This document shows, piece by piece, positions 11,982-12,083 of a DNA stretch of 12,083 bases (positions within the stretch are counted from its first letter, which is position 1; each line of letters opens with the position of its first letter). The translations under genes and the position numbers were made by a program. The notes beneath the pieces are model-generated. The model was not told the DNA's origin. It was given only the letters and a program-made list of their open reading frames with translations, and made no database searches. Source of the DNA: Candidatus Colwellbacteria bacterium RIFCSPLOWO2_01_FULL_48_10 (GTDB lineage: Bacteria > Patescibacteriota > Minisyncoccia > UBA6257 > Colwellbacteraceae); assembly GCA_001817755.1 (NCBI GenBank), contig MHIY01000001.1, forward strand, positions 17,313 to 29,395, in the 5' to 3' direction.

Positions 11982-12083
11982 CTACTGCGGGCCTGAGGGT
12001 TGGGCGATGATCTCATTCGAAACAGGCGAAACGCCTGCGGCATTGACCGCCACTATGTGGTAATAGTAGTTAAAGTTATTAGT
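11982..12083 (-). CDS. C-terminal end of a fibronectin type III-domain protein (partial)
   Basis: A minus-strand frame enters from the right edge and ends at TAG (11984-11982), giving 33 residues. NYYYHIVAVNAAGVSPVSNE is the classic end of a fibronectin type III module (YxYxVxAVNxAGxSxxSN), followed by the short tail IIAQPSGPQ. Such domains at the C-terminus usually belong to secreted or surface proteins. Everything upstream lies outside the window, so size and further domains are unknown. It converges with the recombinase gene, 52 bp apart. Confidence 0.75.
   Translation of the reverse strand, partial: TNNFNYYYHIVAVNAAGVSPVSNEIIAQPSGPQ

Overview
The window reads like a chromosomal segment of a small-genome bacterium, most probably a member of the Patescibacteria/CPR (Parcubacteria-like). 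This placement is an inference. It rests on compact housekeeping operons with almost no Shine-Dalgarno sequences, promoters whose -10 box lies 6-7 nt before the start codon, a poly-proline single-pass membrane protein, a fibronectin-type surface protein, and intergenic GAAT-type repeats. All genes read with the standard bacterial code.

Layout. (1) Positions 1-2560 are AT-rich and accessory-looking: a possible membrane-protein tail, a 290-bp repeat-bearing gap, a 446-aa protein of unknown function on the + strand, and a convergent gene for a 2-oxoglutarate/Fe(II) oxygenase. (2) Positions 2565-10657 are a housekeeping block on the minus strand. In transcription order it is rpsO, a NYN-domain gene, pnp, a membrane-anchored proline-rich protein, nusA, ppa, clpP and tyrS. 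Promoters and terminators divide it into about four units: rpsO-NYN-pnp, the membrane protein, nusA-ppa-clpP (closed by a strong intrinsic terminator) and tyrS. (3) Positions 10658-11029 are a divergent intergenic region with a multi-hairpin element. (4) Positions 11030-11929 encode a Xer-type tyrosine recombinase on the + strand. (5) The right edge holds the last 33 codons of a fibronectin type III protein on the minus strand.

The genes share an RNA-metabolism theme. S15, PNPase and a NYN-type putative nuclease sit together; NusA, pyrophosphatase, the ClpP protease and TyrRS follow. The placement of the NYN gene between rpsO and pnp suggests a role in RNA processing or decay.

The most interesting signals are non-coding. 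The nusA leader has a near-consensus promoter, a leaderless 17-codon ORF that runs through a terminator-like hairpin, and then two mutually exclusive structures. One is a 6-bp hairpin with a GAAA loop. The other is a perfect 14-bp long-range stem that pairs the A and U of the nusA start codon. The uORF stop lies directly at the 5' edge of that stem, as expected for translation-coupled attenuation. A second signal is a compact element of about 220 bp with five stems between rpsO and the recombinase gene; a diverged, inverted copy of its first arm lies just past the other end of the recombinase gene. A third is short GAGTAATCGC...AATAATGCGAAT repeats that begin at the stop codons of both nusA and rpsO.
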